Shown: positions 21,230 through 33,726 of the stretch, piece by piece | How positions within the stretch are numbered: position 1 is the stretch's first letter | How the letters are laid out: every line of letters begins with the position of its first letter | DNA from: Reclinomonas americana ATCC 50394 | Lineage: Eukaryota; Jakobida; Jakobea; Jakobida | Direction of reading: 5' to 3' | Assembly: GCA_048213135.1 (NCBI GenBank) | Contig: PS015106.1 | Location: 51,738-115,737, forward strand | Length of the DNA: 64,000 nucleotides | Program-made: the position numbers and the translations under genes | The notes under the pieces: model-generated | Told to the model about the DNA's origin: nothing | The model's database searches: none | The model's input: only the letters and a program-made list of their open reading frames with translations

Positions 21230-24200
21230 ATGCGTCGGTGAGCACACTGTGTCTAATGCTCTCTCTCTTTCTCACTCACACTCACTCACACACAACGTGA
21301 GCGCAGTGGAGCAGACGACGACCGCGACGGGCTTCTCGTTGCGTCGCAGCCGACCTCGATTGCCAGTCTGCAAGCTGTGCGCAGTCGCGAGTTTGGCTCC
21401 CAGCTGCGCCACAATCGCCTGCCTGTCACGGTCGAGTTCCGCCACTTGAGTGTGCATGTGCGCCCGCGTCGTGGCATGATGGAACGCCTCGTGCAGTGCT
21501 GCAAGACAACGAAGAGTGATGGTGATGCAGATGATGCGCGACTGCTGCGCGTGTTGAATGATGTGTCGGGCGTGGTGCGACCGGGCCAGTTGCGTGTCTC
21601 GTGTCTGCTGCTGCTGCTGTGAGACGAGTAGTGCATGGTGTGACTCTTGTGTAGGTGTCTGGCGATTCTGGGCACGAGTGGTGCGGGCAAGACGACGCTG
21701 CTGAATGCGCTGGCGAACCGCAGCGAGGGTGGCACGTACTTTCAGGGCTCGTGCTCGTTGAATGGAGAGGATCTGCTGCGAACGGCCGGCGACACCACAG
21801 GTTTTCCGAGTAGCAAGTTGGAGTGTTTGGTGTCGGCTGCTGACTAACGTACGTGGCGCAGACTTGGTGGCGGCCAAGCGGTCGCCCATTGCGCACGAGT
21901 TGAGTGGGTACGTGAAGCAGGATGACATCCTGCCGGAGCACGTCACGGTGCAGGAGTACTTGCAGTTCTGTGCGCGTCTGCGTCTGCCAGCTTCGTACTC
22001 GGCCGAGGAGCGGCAAGCGCGTGTCGAGGCTGTCATTGCGGAGCTGAACTTGAAGCATGTGGCGCACACGCGAATCGGTGGCACCTTTGTGCGCGGCATC
22101 TCTGGTGGCGAGCGACGACGAGTGAGTCCGTCTGCGTGCGCGCCTCGCACAGAGTCCCCGTCTGCTCAACTGGCGCGCGTTTGCAGGTCAGCATCGGAGT
22201 GCAGCTGATCAGCGATCCACCACTGTTGTTCCTGGACGAAGTGCGTGAAACTCGGCAGTCAACATGTTCCTCTGTCACTCACTCACCCACTCGTGTGTGT
22301 GGCAGCCGACGTCTGGGCTGGACGGCTTCACGGCACTCGCCGTGATGGACTTGTTGCTGGAGATTGCCCGCAACAATCGCACTGTGCGTGTGTTTCTCTT
22401 CGTAGCCTCCTCCTCGTCAGTTCGCTCACAATGGCGTGCTCCATACCAGGTGATTTGCACCATTCACGCTCCGCGCAGTGACATTTTCCGAAACATGGAT
22501 CTGGTGGCCTGCCTGTCGGACGGACGCATGGCGTACTTTGGGCCTGCTGCCTCGGTCTGTCGCTCGTCTTGTCCGAGCACTGTGTTGCGGTCGTGCGATC
22601 GCTCACGCGATTGTACATGCACAGATGGTCGACTTTTTCAACACGGAGCTGGGCATGCCGTTCCCGCACTACGCCAACCCTGCCGACCACGTGTTGGACT
22701 TGATCGCCATCGACAATCGATTCCCGGAGATGGCGACAGAGACGCGCAGTCGCCTGAATCGAATTGTCGAGGCCTTTGAGCGCTCCGATGCGCACCGCTC
22801 GCTGTTCGACAAGGACGCTGCTGGCGGCAAGGCGAGTGGTGGTGGTGGTGGTGGTGGCGATGGTAGGGCCGACGCACATCAAGTCAACGGGTATGGCCGC
22901 GGTGGTCTGGTGGCCTATCTGGAACGCGAGGGACTGCGCCGTCGCGCTGGCTTTTTCGCGCAGCTGTCGGCGCTGCTGTACCGCAATTTCCTCATCATGA
23001 TTCGCGACCCGAAAGTGGTGCTCTCTTCACTGCTGCAAGCCACCGGCATGGTACGCGAATGTGTGCACTTGGTTTTTTTCGCGAGTGCTTGTGTGAGACT
23101 CACCGCACACGCAGGCTCTGTTGCTTGGAGGCGTATTCTTTCAGATGAGCAACGATCAGCCAGGTGAGCGTGTGTGTGTGTCTCTCCTTGTCGGTGTGGT
23201 CTTGCCAGTGCTGATGGCACGTCACACAGCCGTGCAAGACATGCAAGGAGCGCTCTACATTTACAGTTGCGTGCCGCCCGCATGCCCAAATCGCGCTCAC
23301 ACTGCCTGCCACTGACAGCCTCTCTCTTTTCTCTCTCCGACAGTGAGCCTGTTCACATGTTTCGTTCAATGGCGCTGATGGGTAATGTGTATGTGCGTTG
23401 CGTGGTGTGTACTCATGTCGCGCATGCAGACATTACAATGATTGCCGCCATCGTGCAATGTTGCGTGTCCCTATGACCGTCTCCTACCGATTGCATCCTT
23501 CGCTCACTCTGATCTGCAATTCCGCACAGACGAACCGCAGCGATTTGTGTACGCCCGCGAACAAGAAGGTGCGTGTGTGTGCCTCCCTGCGCCGTGTGCA
23601 CTCCCTGCATTTCGCTCAGTCATCGCGTCAGACTCGATGTACGGTGCATTGCCGTTCCTCATGGCGAAACTTTTGGCCGAGTTCACTCCGGTCATTGTGT
23701 ACCACATTCTGTTCTGGTGAGCACGCCTATTGTTGCAGTCGTGAATCCACATGGACAACTCACGTGGCCATTGAATTTCTCGGCAAAATATTCACAGCAC
23801 CATCAGCTACTGGATGGAGGGCCTCAATTCGACGCCGACTCGATTCTTCATCTTTGTGGGCATTGTGTTCTCGCTGACATACTCGTGCATGATGCTCGGA
23901 TTGGCCATCACCACACTCGTTGGCAATTTTGCCACGGCCAGCACCACGGGGTGTGTGCATCAAAGTGTCCCCCCCCTTTTCGTTGCCTAGCGACTCACGA
24001 ACTGCTCTTGCGTGCCGCAGGAATACCTTGTTCACATTGTTCCTGTTCAGTTCTGGATGGGTCTTCAATCTGGAGAGCATCAGTTTCGTGTCACAGCGAC
24101 GTACTGTCGCCCCTCTTTTTTTTCTCACTCTCCCGTGTCTCCACATGCAGAGATTTATCTGCGCTGGTTCCGACACGGTTCGGCTTGCGTGTTTCCGAAA

Positions 24201-24706
24201 CGCTCCATCTCTCTTGCCGCTCACCTTCTCTCCTTCACTTGACAGTATCGCCGCTTCAGTACGGCTACTCTGGTCTGTCGTCGTGTTACTTTTGTGTGAA
24301 GTGATTGCCGAGTGTTGACACTCTTTGTGGCTTGCAGCCATGGCGTTGAACCAGTTCACCGACATGGTGTTCACATGTCCCGGCAATCAGGCCATTCAAC
24401 CCGGCAACATTTGCCCCATTCCGAATGGCAACGCGGTCGGTGTTTGCATGTGCTGGCATGGGTTGATGGTGACGGACTGCCGTCTTATTTTGTTATGTGC
24501 ACACAGTTGCTGCACATGCTCAACCTGGCCGACGCTGTGTTGTGGCATTCGATTGCGTTCCTCTGGGGATTTGCGCTCTTCAACATGACGATCGCCTACT
24601 TGAATCTGCGATTCGTCAAGCAGGTATGTCGTCGACACGCCTGGGTGCACGCCGCTCTGCTCTCTTACCCACTGTTGTTTTTGCGTACATGCAGACTCCA
24701 AAGTAA
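21230..24706 (+). CDS. ABCG-family half-transporter (rightward copy, ABCG2-like)
   Basis: Paralogue of the leftward ABCG gene, with the same ATPase-then-membrane order. ATG 21230-21232 (MRR) is split by an intron at 21238-21306; the next exon continues GADDDRDGLLVASQPTS. Walker A is GTSGAGKTTLLNALANR; the signature GISGGERRRVSIGVQLISDP continues across an intron; Walker B is LLFLDE, with PTSGLDGF after an intron. The H-loop is CTIHAPRSDIFR: the His is kept, but the usual following Gln is Ala. A Gly-rich linker (about 22830-22865) leads to membrane exons (FAQLSALLYRNFLIMIRDPK; LAEFTPVIVYHILFW; IFVGIVFSLTYSCMMLGLAI), an outer loop with Cys pairs (CPGNQAIQPGNICPIPNGNA) and a last segment ending FVKQ/TPK with TAA at 24704-24706. 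Many short introns. The substrate is unknown. The stop is 35 bp from the next convergent gene. Confidence 0.93.
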
Positions 24707-24741
24707 ATCCTCTACAACGTAAAGAAACACTTTCCTCCTCT

Positions 24742-27700
24742 TCATTCCTCGGCATCGCCTTCCTCGGCATCCTCCTCCTCTCCGTCCTCCTCTTCCTCTT
24801 CCTCTTCCTCTTCGCCCTCTTCGGCAGTCCCGTCGATTTCGCTGTCGTCGCCATGATCCTGAGCGCTGGAACGGCCGCTCTCTTCACCCTCCTCTGGGGT
24901 CTCCACAAGACGCACTCGTCGCTGTCGCGCGCTGCCCGGCGATTTCATAGCCGACGGTGGAGATGGTTCTGTCGCCGGCTGCTGGATGAGCTGCACGGCT
25001 TGCTGCAGCAGATTCACCGTCTCCACCGCGTACGCCGTACGGTAGCCCTCAAACAGACGCGTACCACCAGGTAGCGCGCTACTGAATGATTTGGATCGGC
25101 GTGGCGCCGCAGTGCGACGCGAGGCAGCTGGTGGTGACTGCGGCCATCGGATCGCTACTCCGCGCGGCGACTGGGCGGTGTCAGTGGAGATCTGTTGCGG
25201 ACGCTGCGGCAACTGCGCAGTGGATCCTTGCGGTCGCAGCAGTGTTCCCGGCGCACGCGCACCTCGATCATCACCTGCCGTCAGCAGCTCTGGCATCGGG
25301 AACTCAGGAACTGGTGCAATCGCTGCTTGGCGTGACACTGGACGCCGGTCGTTGTTGGGGCTGTATGTCGCAACACAAAGGTCATCATCCTTGTCTCAGC
25401 GACGCATTCCTTCGTGTGCATACACAGTACCTTGTGAGCCGCGGCGATGCAGGCGGCGATGTGAGGCTTCTGGTTGGCGAGAACCCTCGCGGCGCACTGG
25501 GTGGGCTCGACGAGCGAGGTGACAGGAGTGACGATGATGGTCGCCCACCCTCTGCCGAAGTCAACAGCCGACTCTCACGTGCTCCGCCCTCGCCGCCACG
25601 AGGCGACGGTGCGGCGCCCGCTTGCGCCTACAACCAACAAAACGCAGTCAACACCCACGGTACACAAACCACTGAATAAATGGAACCAAATACTGACCGC
25701 CAGAGTCGAGAGATACGACGAGCGCGGGGGTGCTGCCTGGCGGCGGGGCGAAGAAGCCTGCTCGACACTCTCACCAGCTTCGTCCGCATCGGCGGCCGCG
25801 CGTTGACGAATCGAGTACAGAGAGCCAAGAGGCGAGTCCACCGACAGCGGCTGTCGAACAATCTTGTCACTCTGCCACTGGTGCTCATGCGTTCTGCAAC
25901 CCGGTACGCGCGTCAGCAAAACTCGCACGCACATGCATGCTGCGTGGGCGGAGACGCAACGATCGGTACACTGAACTGAGTTGATTACGCCCGTCACGGA
26001 TCTACGACGACGAGTCAGAAAACGAGAACACATCAAGCGGACAATGTCGACACAAATCCCTGCTACCTTCAGCTCGCCAACGTAGCCAGTCGTTGGGAAT
26101 TCTGGCGGTTGCAGTCGAGGGAAGGGAAGTGGCGGCGGCAGGCGCCGCGGTGGCGACACGCTCGATTCCGGACTCTGGCCAGATTTCTGTTGCGCGCGCA
26201 GGTTCTCTGCCAGCTGACGCATAATGTCGTCTGTGCTCTCAGCCGAATCCACTGCCGACGGAAGTCGACGACGACGCGGCGGAGATACATCAAACGGAAG
26301 TCGCAACTCGGCCTGCTCACGGTCCAAATCAGCCGTCGACTCTCGAGGCGGCGAAACACGTGCACGCTCGCGTTCAGCGGCCGCCGGTCGTGGAGCTCGC
26401 TTTCCGGCACGTCGCTGCACTGGAGGCGAGGGAGAGCCAAATGGGGAAGCCTCCAGAGCTGCATCAGCGGCCTTGGAACGCTTCCTCCTCCGTGTTGGCG
26501 ATGAGTGCAACGGCTGTGAGAAAAAAGGAGCCGAGTCAGACTTGTGGGTGCCACATGGAGTAAGGAGCAATAACATGCCGAAGCACCTCAGCCTCGGGAG
26601 GCGGCGGAGTTGGCGGTAGCGGCGGTGGAATGCGCTCTGGATCTCGATCCACGGCAGCAAGCAGCTCTCCACCTATCGGAGACGGCGACGACGTCTGCCA
26701 CGGAATCAGTTCCTGTGTGCATGTGCAGCACATGTGAGTGCCGACAATGACGCGCAGAGCAGAGATCGCAAGTGGCTGGCCGACGAACCTCCGGTTCGGT
26801 ACGCTCAGTCGCTGTCGGAGCCACTTCGTTGGCTGCGCCTGCAGCTGCACTGCCGCGCTTGCCAGTCTTACCACCAACTTTCCGAGACGACGGCGACACC
26901 GATCTGGAAGATCCCTTTGTGGTCTGCGTGCATCAAATGAGCAACGGCCACACAACGACTGATAGACATCCGTAATAGACCCCCCGCAATACCTTGTCAA
27001 CGACGTCTTGCGCGGCGCCCACCTTGGCCTTCTTGCCTTTCTTGCCACTTCTCGGCGATGCCAGTGCCTCAGCCGCATCGTCACCCGACTCCTCCGCTGC
27101 CGCAGCCTTCTTCTTGTCCTCTCTGCCTTCGCCGCCCGTCTCCGCACCATCCTCCTTGTCAGTTGCACCAGCGTCCTCCTCCCCCTCCTGTACCGCAGCC
27201 TTGGTCTTATTCCCCTTCTTGCCACTCTTCGGCGATGCCTCACCAGCCGCCGCCTCGTCACCCGACTCCTCCGCAGCTGCACCCTTCTTCTTCGCCTTGC
27301 CACCCTTTTTGCCCTTGCCAGTAGGAGTCTTCGACTCCTCAGCCTCACCCTCCGTCTCGGCGCCATCCTCCTTGTCAGTTGTGCCAGCTTCCTCCTCCCC
27401 CTCCTGTGCCGCAGCCTTGGTCTTCTTCCCCTTCTTGCCACTCTTCGGCGACGCCTCACCAGCCGCCGATTCGTCACCCGACTCCTCCGCCGCCACGCCC
27501 TTCTTCTTCGCCTTGCCACCCTTCTTGCCCTTGCCAGTGGGAGTCTTTGACTCCTCAGCCTCACCCTCCGTCTCGGCGCCATCCTCCTTGTCAGTTGCGC
27601 CAGCCTCCTCCTCCACCTCCTTTGCCGCAGCCTTGGTCTTCTTCCCCTTCTTGCCACTCTTCGGCGACGCCTCACCAGCCGCCGATTCGTCACCCGACTC

Positions 27701-29975
27701 CTCCGTCGCCACGCCCTTCTTCTTCGCCTTGCCGCCCTTCTTGCCCTTGCCAGTGGGAGTCTTTGACTCCTCAGCCTCACCCTCCGTCTCGGCGCCATCC
27801 TCCTTGTCGGATACACCAGCCTCCTCCTCCACCTCCTTTGCCGCAGCCTTGGTCTTCTTGCCCTTCTTGCCACTCTCCGGCGATGCCTCACCAGCCGCCG
27901 ATTCGTCACCCGACTCCTCCGCAGCTGCACCCTTCTTCTTCGGCTTGCCGCCCTTCTTGCCCTTGACAGTGGGAGTCTTCAACACCTCAGCCTCACCCTC
28001 CGTCTCGGCGCCATCCTCCTTGTCGGTTACACCAGCCTCCTCCTCCTCCTCCTTTGCCGCAGCCTTGGTCTTCTTGCCCTTCTTGCCGCTCCTCGGTGAT
28101 GCCTCACCAGCTGCCGATTCGTCACCCGACTCCTCCGCAGCTGCACCCTTCTTCTTCGGCTTGCCGCCCTTCTTGCCCTTGCCAGTAGGAGTCTTTGACT
28201 CCTCAGCCTCACCCTCCGTCTCGGCGCCATCCTCCTTGTCAGTTGCGCCAGCCTCCTCCTCCACCTCCTTTGCCGCAGCCTTGGTTTTCTTCCCCTTCTT
28301 GCCGCTCCTCGGCGACGCCAGTGCCTCAGCAGCAGCAGCCTCGTCACCCGACTCCTCCGCAGCAGCACTCTTCTTCTTCGCCTTGCCGCCCTTCTTGCCC
28401 TTGCCGCCCTCTTCCACTTCAGCAGGCGTTGGCGGCGCAGCTTCCTCGACGGCAGCATCCTTGGTCTTCTTTCCTTTCTTGCCGCTCCTCGGTGATGCCA
28501 GAGCCTCTGCCGCCTCGTCACCCGACTCCTCTGCCGCCGCACCCTTCTTCTTCGACTTGCTACTGCTGGTCTTCTTGCCGCCCTCTTCCGCTTCAGTGAC
28601 AGGCGTCGGCGGCGCAGCCTCCTCGACAGCAGCATCCTTGGTCTTCTTCCCCTTCTTGCCGCTCCTCGGCGACGTCAGTGCCTCAGCAGCAGCAGCCTCG
28701 TCACCCGACTCCTCCGCAGCCGCACCCTTCTTCTTCGACTTGCTACTGCTCTTCTTGCCGCCCACCTCCGCTTCAGCAGCAACGGGCGTTGGTGGCGCAG
28801 CCTCCTCGACGGCAGCATCCTTGGTCTTCTTCCCCTTCTTGCCACTCCGCGGAGACGCCAGAGCCTCTGCAGCCTCGTCACCCGACTCCTCCCCCGCCGC
28901 ACCCTTCTTCGCCTTGCCACCCTTCTTGCCCTTGCCGCCCTCTTCCGCTTCAGCAACAGGCGTTGGTGGTGCAGCCTCCTCGACGGCAGCATCCTTCGTC
29001 TTCTTCCCCTTCTTGCTACCCCTCGGCGACGCCAGTGCCTCTGCCGCCTCATCGCCCGACTCCTCCGCCGCCGCACCCTTCTTTTTCGACCTACTACTGC
29101 TGCTGCTGGCCTTCTTGCCGCCCTCTTCCGCTTCAGCAACAGGCGTTGGTGGCGCCGCCTCTTCGACGGCAGCATCCTTGGTCTTCTTTCCTTTCTTGCC
29201 GCTCCTCGGCGATGCCAGAGCCTCTGCAGCCTCGTCACCCGACTCCTCTGCCGCCGCACCCTTCTTCTTCGACTTGCTGCTGCTGGTCTTCTTGCCGCCC
29301 TCTTCCGCTTCAGCAACAGGCGTTGGTGGTGCAGCCTCCTCCGCGGCAGCATCCTTGGTCTTCTTCCCCTTCTTGCCACTCCTCGGTGATGCCAGAGCCT
29401 CTGCAGCAGCAGCCTCGTCACCCGACTCCTCCGCCGCCGCACCCTTCTTCTTCGACTTGCTACTGCTGCTCTTCTTGCTGCCCTCTTCCGCTTCAGCAGC
29501 AACAGGCGTTGGTGGTGGTGCCGCCTCTTCAGCAGCATCCTTGGTCTTCTTCCCCTTCTTGCCACTCCTCGGCGACGCAAGTGCCTCTGCAGCAGCCGCC
29601 TCGTCACCCGACTCCTCCGCAGCCGCACCCTTCTTCTTCGACCTACTACTGCTGCTCTTCTTGCCGCCCTCTTCCGCCTCAGCAGCAACAGGCGTTGGTG
29701 GTGGTGCCGCCTCTTCCGCAGCGCCCTTGGTCTTCTTGTCGCGCCGGCTGCGTGCCTTGTCGATCTCCTCCACTGCCGGAGAGGGTGCCTCCACTTCGGC
29801 TGGCACAGTTGCGCCCTTGCGACTGCTCCGCGGCGTCTCGGCGGTCTTTTTCGCAGCCACCTTGTCCGCTGCTGGTGCCGGTTGCGGAGGCGCCTCAACA
29901 GCAACCTCCTCCGGCGTCGAGACCTTCTTGTCCCTCCGACTGCTGCGCGGCTTCTCCGTGGTCGCGGCAGGCTCA

Positions 29976-30011
<36 letters not shown>

Positions 30012-33000
30012 GCCGTGGCTTTGCTGTCTCGACTCTTGTCTGTTGACGGCAACTTGCCGCCCTTCACGGGCGTGGCCGGGGCCTCAGGCTCCACGGAGAC
30101 CGGTTTCCCGCGACTCTCGGGAGCCGGTGGCGAAGCGTCGCGCGACCGCTTTCCACCCTTCTTTTCCACAACCTCTGCGGCTGCAACTGGGACCTCAACC
30201 GGTGCAGGCGTCGCGTCCTTGCCGCGCCGATCCTTTCGCTTGTTGTCGACGGCGGCGTTGGCAGCAGCGACAACGGCCGGCGATTTTGGTTCTTGCGGTG
30301 TTATCGCGGCTCCGGTGGCCCGGCCGCCCTTTTTTCCCGCCACCGGTTGCTCTGCGGTCGGTGGTGCGGTGGTGGCGACTGCAGGCTGTGCATCGGGGGC
30401 AGTGGGCTTGTCACGCGGCGTCCTGCCACTTGTCTTGGGTTGCACAGGTGCTGCTGCTGCTGCTGGCGCCTCCTGCGCGACGGTTGCCGGTGGTACTGTT
30501 GCTGTAGCCGGCGCAGGCTGTCCACGGCGCGGTGACGTGTCGCGCGAACCCCGATCCCGTCCCTTGCCGCCATCTGCACCAGCCACTGGAGCAGGGGCAG
30601 CTGGCACGACAGGAGCAGGAGTAGCTGGCGCCGCCGCAGCCGCGACCTTGCCTCCGGGAGGCGCACGCTTTCCACCATCTGGCGCTGGCGTCGCTGCGGA
30701 AGCGGCTGCCGCCTCCGCCGGCCCGGCCTTCCCTCCACGTTTACCGGCGACGGCAGCAGCGGCTGTAGCGGCAGTCGGACTGGCTGCTGCTGCGGCAGCC
30801 GGTGGGGCGGCAGGACCAGTTTTTCCGGCAGCAGGTGCAGTCTTTCCGGCGGCTACTCCAGCCTTACCCGCCGGAGCCACCTTGCCAGCCGGAGCCGTCT
30901 TGCCAGTGGGTGCGGTCTTGCCGCCCGCAGACGCCACTGGAGTCTGCACAGCGGCAGGTTCCTGCAAGATGCGTGTTACACGTCTGTGAACGCAAACTCT
31001 ACATCTCGACAGGCTCGGCAACTCACCGGCGGCTTGTCCTTCTCGGTAGCTTTGACAGTCCCAGCAGCGACAGCCTCGGCCACTCGCGCCCACCTGCTCC
31101 TTCGTGGCGACTCGCCAGAAATCATTTCGTCACTGCCAGTGCCGCCAATCGCAGCAGATGCCGCCATGGCTGCCGGTCCACGGACTGCACGGCAGTGTGA
31201 GTGACTGATGGTGGGGAGACAAGTACCGTCAACTGAATTGAACGCACCACCCTTGAGCACAGCACGCTGTGCCCACGCTGCATCCTCTTCGGCAGTCTGC
31301 ATTCGCCCTCGCCCTCGACGCTCCGCCAGCAGCCGCAGCTGCTCATTCAACACTGAATCGTCTCCGTGACCCTCCTCGTGGTCTCTCTCCGCCATGGCCA
31401 GCTCTGCATCCGTGCGTGACTGCGCGGCAGAGCCTCTCACAATGCCTCCCGCCGCCCCTCCCGCAGCGCGACCGCCATACCGAGGCGGCGCAGCGCCATG
31501 AGGACTCAAGATGGTGTCACCAGCCCCGACTGCCGAGGCGAGTGTCGGCAACGCCGACGATGAAGTCGAGATGTCGTCCGACGACACGGTCGACGCCGTG
31601 CTGTGGTGACCACGCTTGCGCAGCTTCTCGAGCTGCTGACGGAACCGTTCGTCATCCTCTTCCGCGTCGGCCTCATCGTCAGCATCGCCACTGACGTCGG
31701 CCAGTCGTTCACGGATGCTGGGCGGCTTGTCGAGTCCGTGGAACGGCAAAATTGCACGATGACCAGGTCGCTCAGGCGACGCATCGCGAGCACGCACATG
31801 TCGTGCACCGGCGCCGGCACCCACTGGGAACTCTTGCGCGCTCGCCACCGATGAGGCGTCGTCGTCGTGCACCGCCCACTGCACCTTTTCCATTAAAGTG
31901 CGCACGTCGCCTCCACCGGCTGGTGGCTGCACCTGCGGCCGTAACACCGGCCGTGCCGCCATGCGCGCCACTGGATACTCTTCAGCACCAGCCTCCGACA
32001 TGGCGTCGTCAACTGAGTCCGTCTCCCTTGTCGCCTTGTGCGACACTCCCGTGGAATTCACCAGTCGGCGCGGATCCGTTCCGTGACCGGCCAGCGGTGG
32101 CCCCGGTACCACCGACTCCAACATGGTTCGCAGCGGTGGTCGTGCTGTGTGATTCACTGAGAGTCGCGACGAAGCTGGGGCCATGCCAGGCACCTCCCCG
32201 TCTACGACAGCCGTGCTCTCGTCATCATCCGACGCGGCGCTATTCGGAGTACGTGTGACGCGGCGCGCACGCACCGCTGACGACGCCGTGGCTGTCGGTC
32301 CGGCGTCGGGATGAGGGGCACGGACACGTGGGCCGGGCACACGAGGCATCAAATCCCGCGGCCGTGATCCACCGTCGTAGTAGCTCACGCGCACAGACGN
32401 NNNNNNNNNNNNNNNNNNNCCGGCGGTAGTCAAGTGTGCGTACGCCGCATCTGGCGGAGTCGGCGGCCGCCCCTGCCCCGACTCATACTTGCTGGAGACC
32501 GGCCGTTGCGCAGCGCTGAGCAGTCCCTGCGAGACAGCCGCAGTGCGCTGCTGCTCCGACATGTTCACCCAATCATCCGTAAACGCGCGCAGATCTGCAT
32601 ACCCACGCAGTGCTGTCGCCGCCACTCGTGGATTGTCGCACTCGAACTCGGCCAGCACACGATTACTGGCCGACATGAGCACCACCAGCCCACGATCCAC
32701 ATCCTGCATCACTTGCGTCGAGCTGCTGAGCGGATACTGCACGGAAATCGTCGGCGGAATGTCGGCCACATCCACGCCGCTTTGGATCTGTGCGACAGGG
32801 GGAACGAGTGAGAGGGATAGAGGAGGAGGAGGAAGAAGAAGAACAAGAGAGGGAGAGAGAGAGGGAGGAGGAGACGGGGCAAGAGAATGAGGAGCTCACC
32901 AGCTTGTTGCTCTCCGTGGCCGTGACGGCCCTCTCAAACGCCACCTCCTTGGCATTGACCGTCATGAATGCCGGCACGTACGATCCATCATCCATTTCAT

Positions 33001-33368
33001 CGAGCGTCGGCAGCGGTGTGCGTGCGGCCTCGTTGACTCCCTGCTGCGCCTCGTGCTGCCGCCGGAAGAGCGCACGTTGCATGCGACCGTGCACATCGAC
33101 CAGTTGCACGCGCATCGAGAATTGCCCTTCTTCCATTAGCTGGCGCAGCATTGAGTGCTCGTACGGGAGAAGAAGCTGAGCACCGGCCGCTGTGTGTGTG
33201 TGTGTGCGTGTATTGAGTGAAGAGTCCGGTAAGTTGAACGTTGGACATTGATATGTGCTTGACACGCAAGAGAAGACATACTCGTGCGCGCGCTCTGTTC
33301 TCTCACTTACCAGTGGCACTGGGTGCCAGAGCAGGCAGCTGCGGTGAAGGCGACACGGGAGTCGCCAT
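24742..33368 (-). CDS. Giant Lys/Ala/Glu/Pro-rich repeat protein (unidentified)
   Basis: One leftward gene. ATG 33366-33368 opens MATPVSPSPQLPALAPSAT. Exons near 33190-32910 and 32790-31260 encode the only ordered-looking part (RVQLVDVHGRMQRALFRRQH; GVDVADIPPTISVQYPLSSS). After two introns, one exon of about 4 kb (30970-26990) encodes a Lys/Ala-rich segment with SRRDKK motifs and then the tandem repeats. Further exons (RKVGGKTGKRG; ELIPWQTSSPSPIGGELL; Pro/Arg/Ser-rich) lead to an acidic C terminus (EEGEEEEEEEEEDGEEEDAE) and TGA 24742-24744. Every join I checked from 31.2 to 25.3 kb was in phase. The length is above 2,000 residues. No known domain is visible; SP(R/K)SGKK motifs suggest proline-directed phosphorylation. 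It could be a nuclear/chromatin, cytoskeletal or flagellar scaffold; I cannot choose. A 20-bp gap lies at 32400-32419. Confidence 0.8.
27020..29760 (-). repeat. Coding tandem repeats, two alternating unit types
   Basis: Within the giant protein. All units share a core, KKKGAAAEESGDEAA, followed by SPRSGKKGKKTK, present about 14 times. In the right part (about 28350-29760) the cores are joined by a spacer like EEAAPPTPVAEAEEGGKK and Ser/Lys residues, giving units of about 60 residues, 8 copies. In the left part (about 27050-28350) the spacer becomes KEVEEEAGATDKEDGAETEG then EAEESKTPTGKGKKGGK, giving units of about 74 residues, 6 copies. Units differ by scattered substitutions and one- to three-residue indels, so the array has diverged while staying in frame. 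Confidence 0.95.
29974..30012. repeat. (CAG)n tract encoding poly-Ala
   Basis: About 13 trinucleotide units, read on the minus strand as a run of Ala (GCT/GCA) in the giant repeat protein, just N-terminal of the tandem array. Confidence 0.85.
32400..32419. other. Small assembly gap (20 N)
   Basis: It lies inside an exon of the giant repeat protein. The frame reads open on both sides, so the true gap must keep phase. Confidence 1.
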
Positions 33369-33726
33369 CTGTGTGTGTTTTTCGGGTGTGACAGATACGT
33401 TTTTGCGAGCACCACCGACGTCTGTCCCCTCGGCCACAGTCTGATCGAGTCTTGGTTGGACAACTAGCGGTACAGCAAGTGGTCCCAGCAAGTGTTGTGC
33501 CAGGAGCCGGCAAGCTGTCACGTCACTCCGGCGCAGCGGAGACCAATCGACGTCGACGTTGTTCGAAGTTGGCGCAAAACAACCGACCGCCGTCTTGCAA
33601 ACGATGTGCAAGGTAAGAGGCAGAGAGAATGCACTACCGCAATGCCGCGCGACAAGAGACTCATGCTCCGCGAATCGTGGGACTCGCGTGTCCTGTTACT
33701 TTCTTTTCTTCATTCTATTCGCCACA
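33369..33726. promoter_or_regulatory. Divergent promoter region between repeat protein and BOP1
   Basis: 358 bp between the start codons at 33368 (-) and 33727 (+). The minus-strand frame of the repeat protein stays open for about 80 codons upstream of its ATG but has no ATG there, so part of this region may be a transcribed 5' exon or leader. Confidence 0.5.

Noticed and set aside
18083-24706. Reading the two ABCG halves as one full-size transporter
   Set aside because: They lie on opposite strands with separate start codons and each has its own ATPase and membrane domains.
28678-30507. Second plus-strand ORF rich in Pro/Ser/Gln over the same array
   Set aside because: Another shadow frame of the same low-complexity coding sequence, with no splice partners or domain.
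26994-30989. Plus-strand ORF of 1,331 codons, Ser/Pro/Phe-rich, across the repeat array
   Set aside because: It is the exact antisense of the Lys/Ala/Glu repeats. Lys AAG, Glu GAG/GAA and Ala GCx codons leave few stops on the other strand. The minus strand joins in phase to flanking exons; the plus frame does not.
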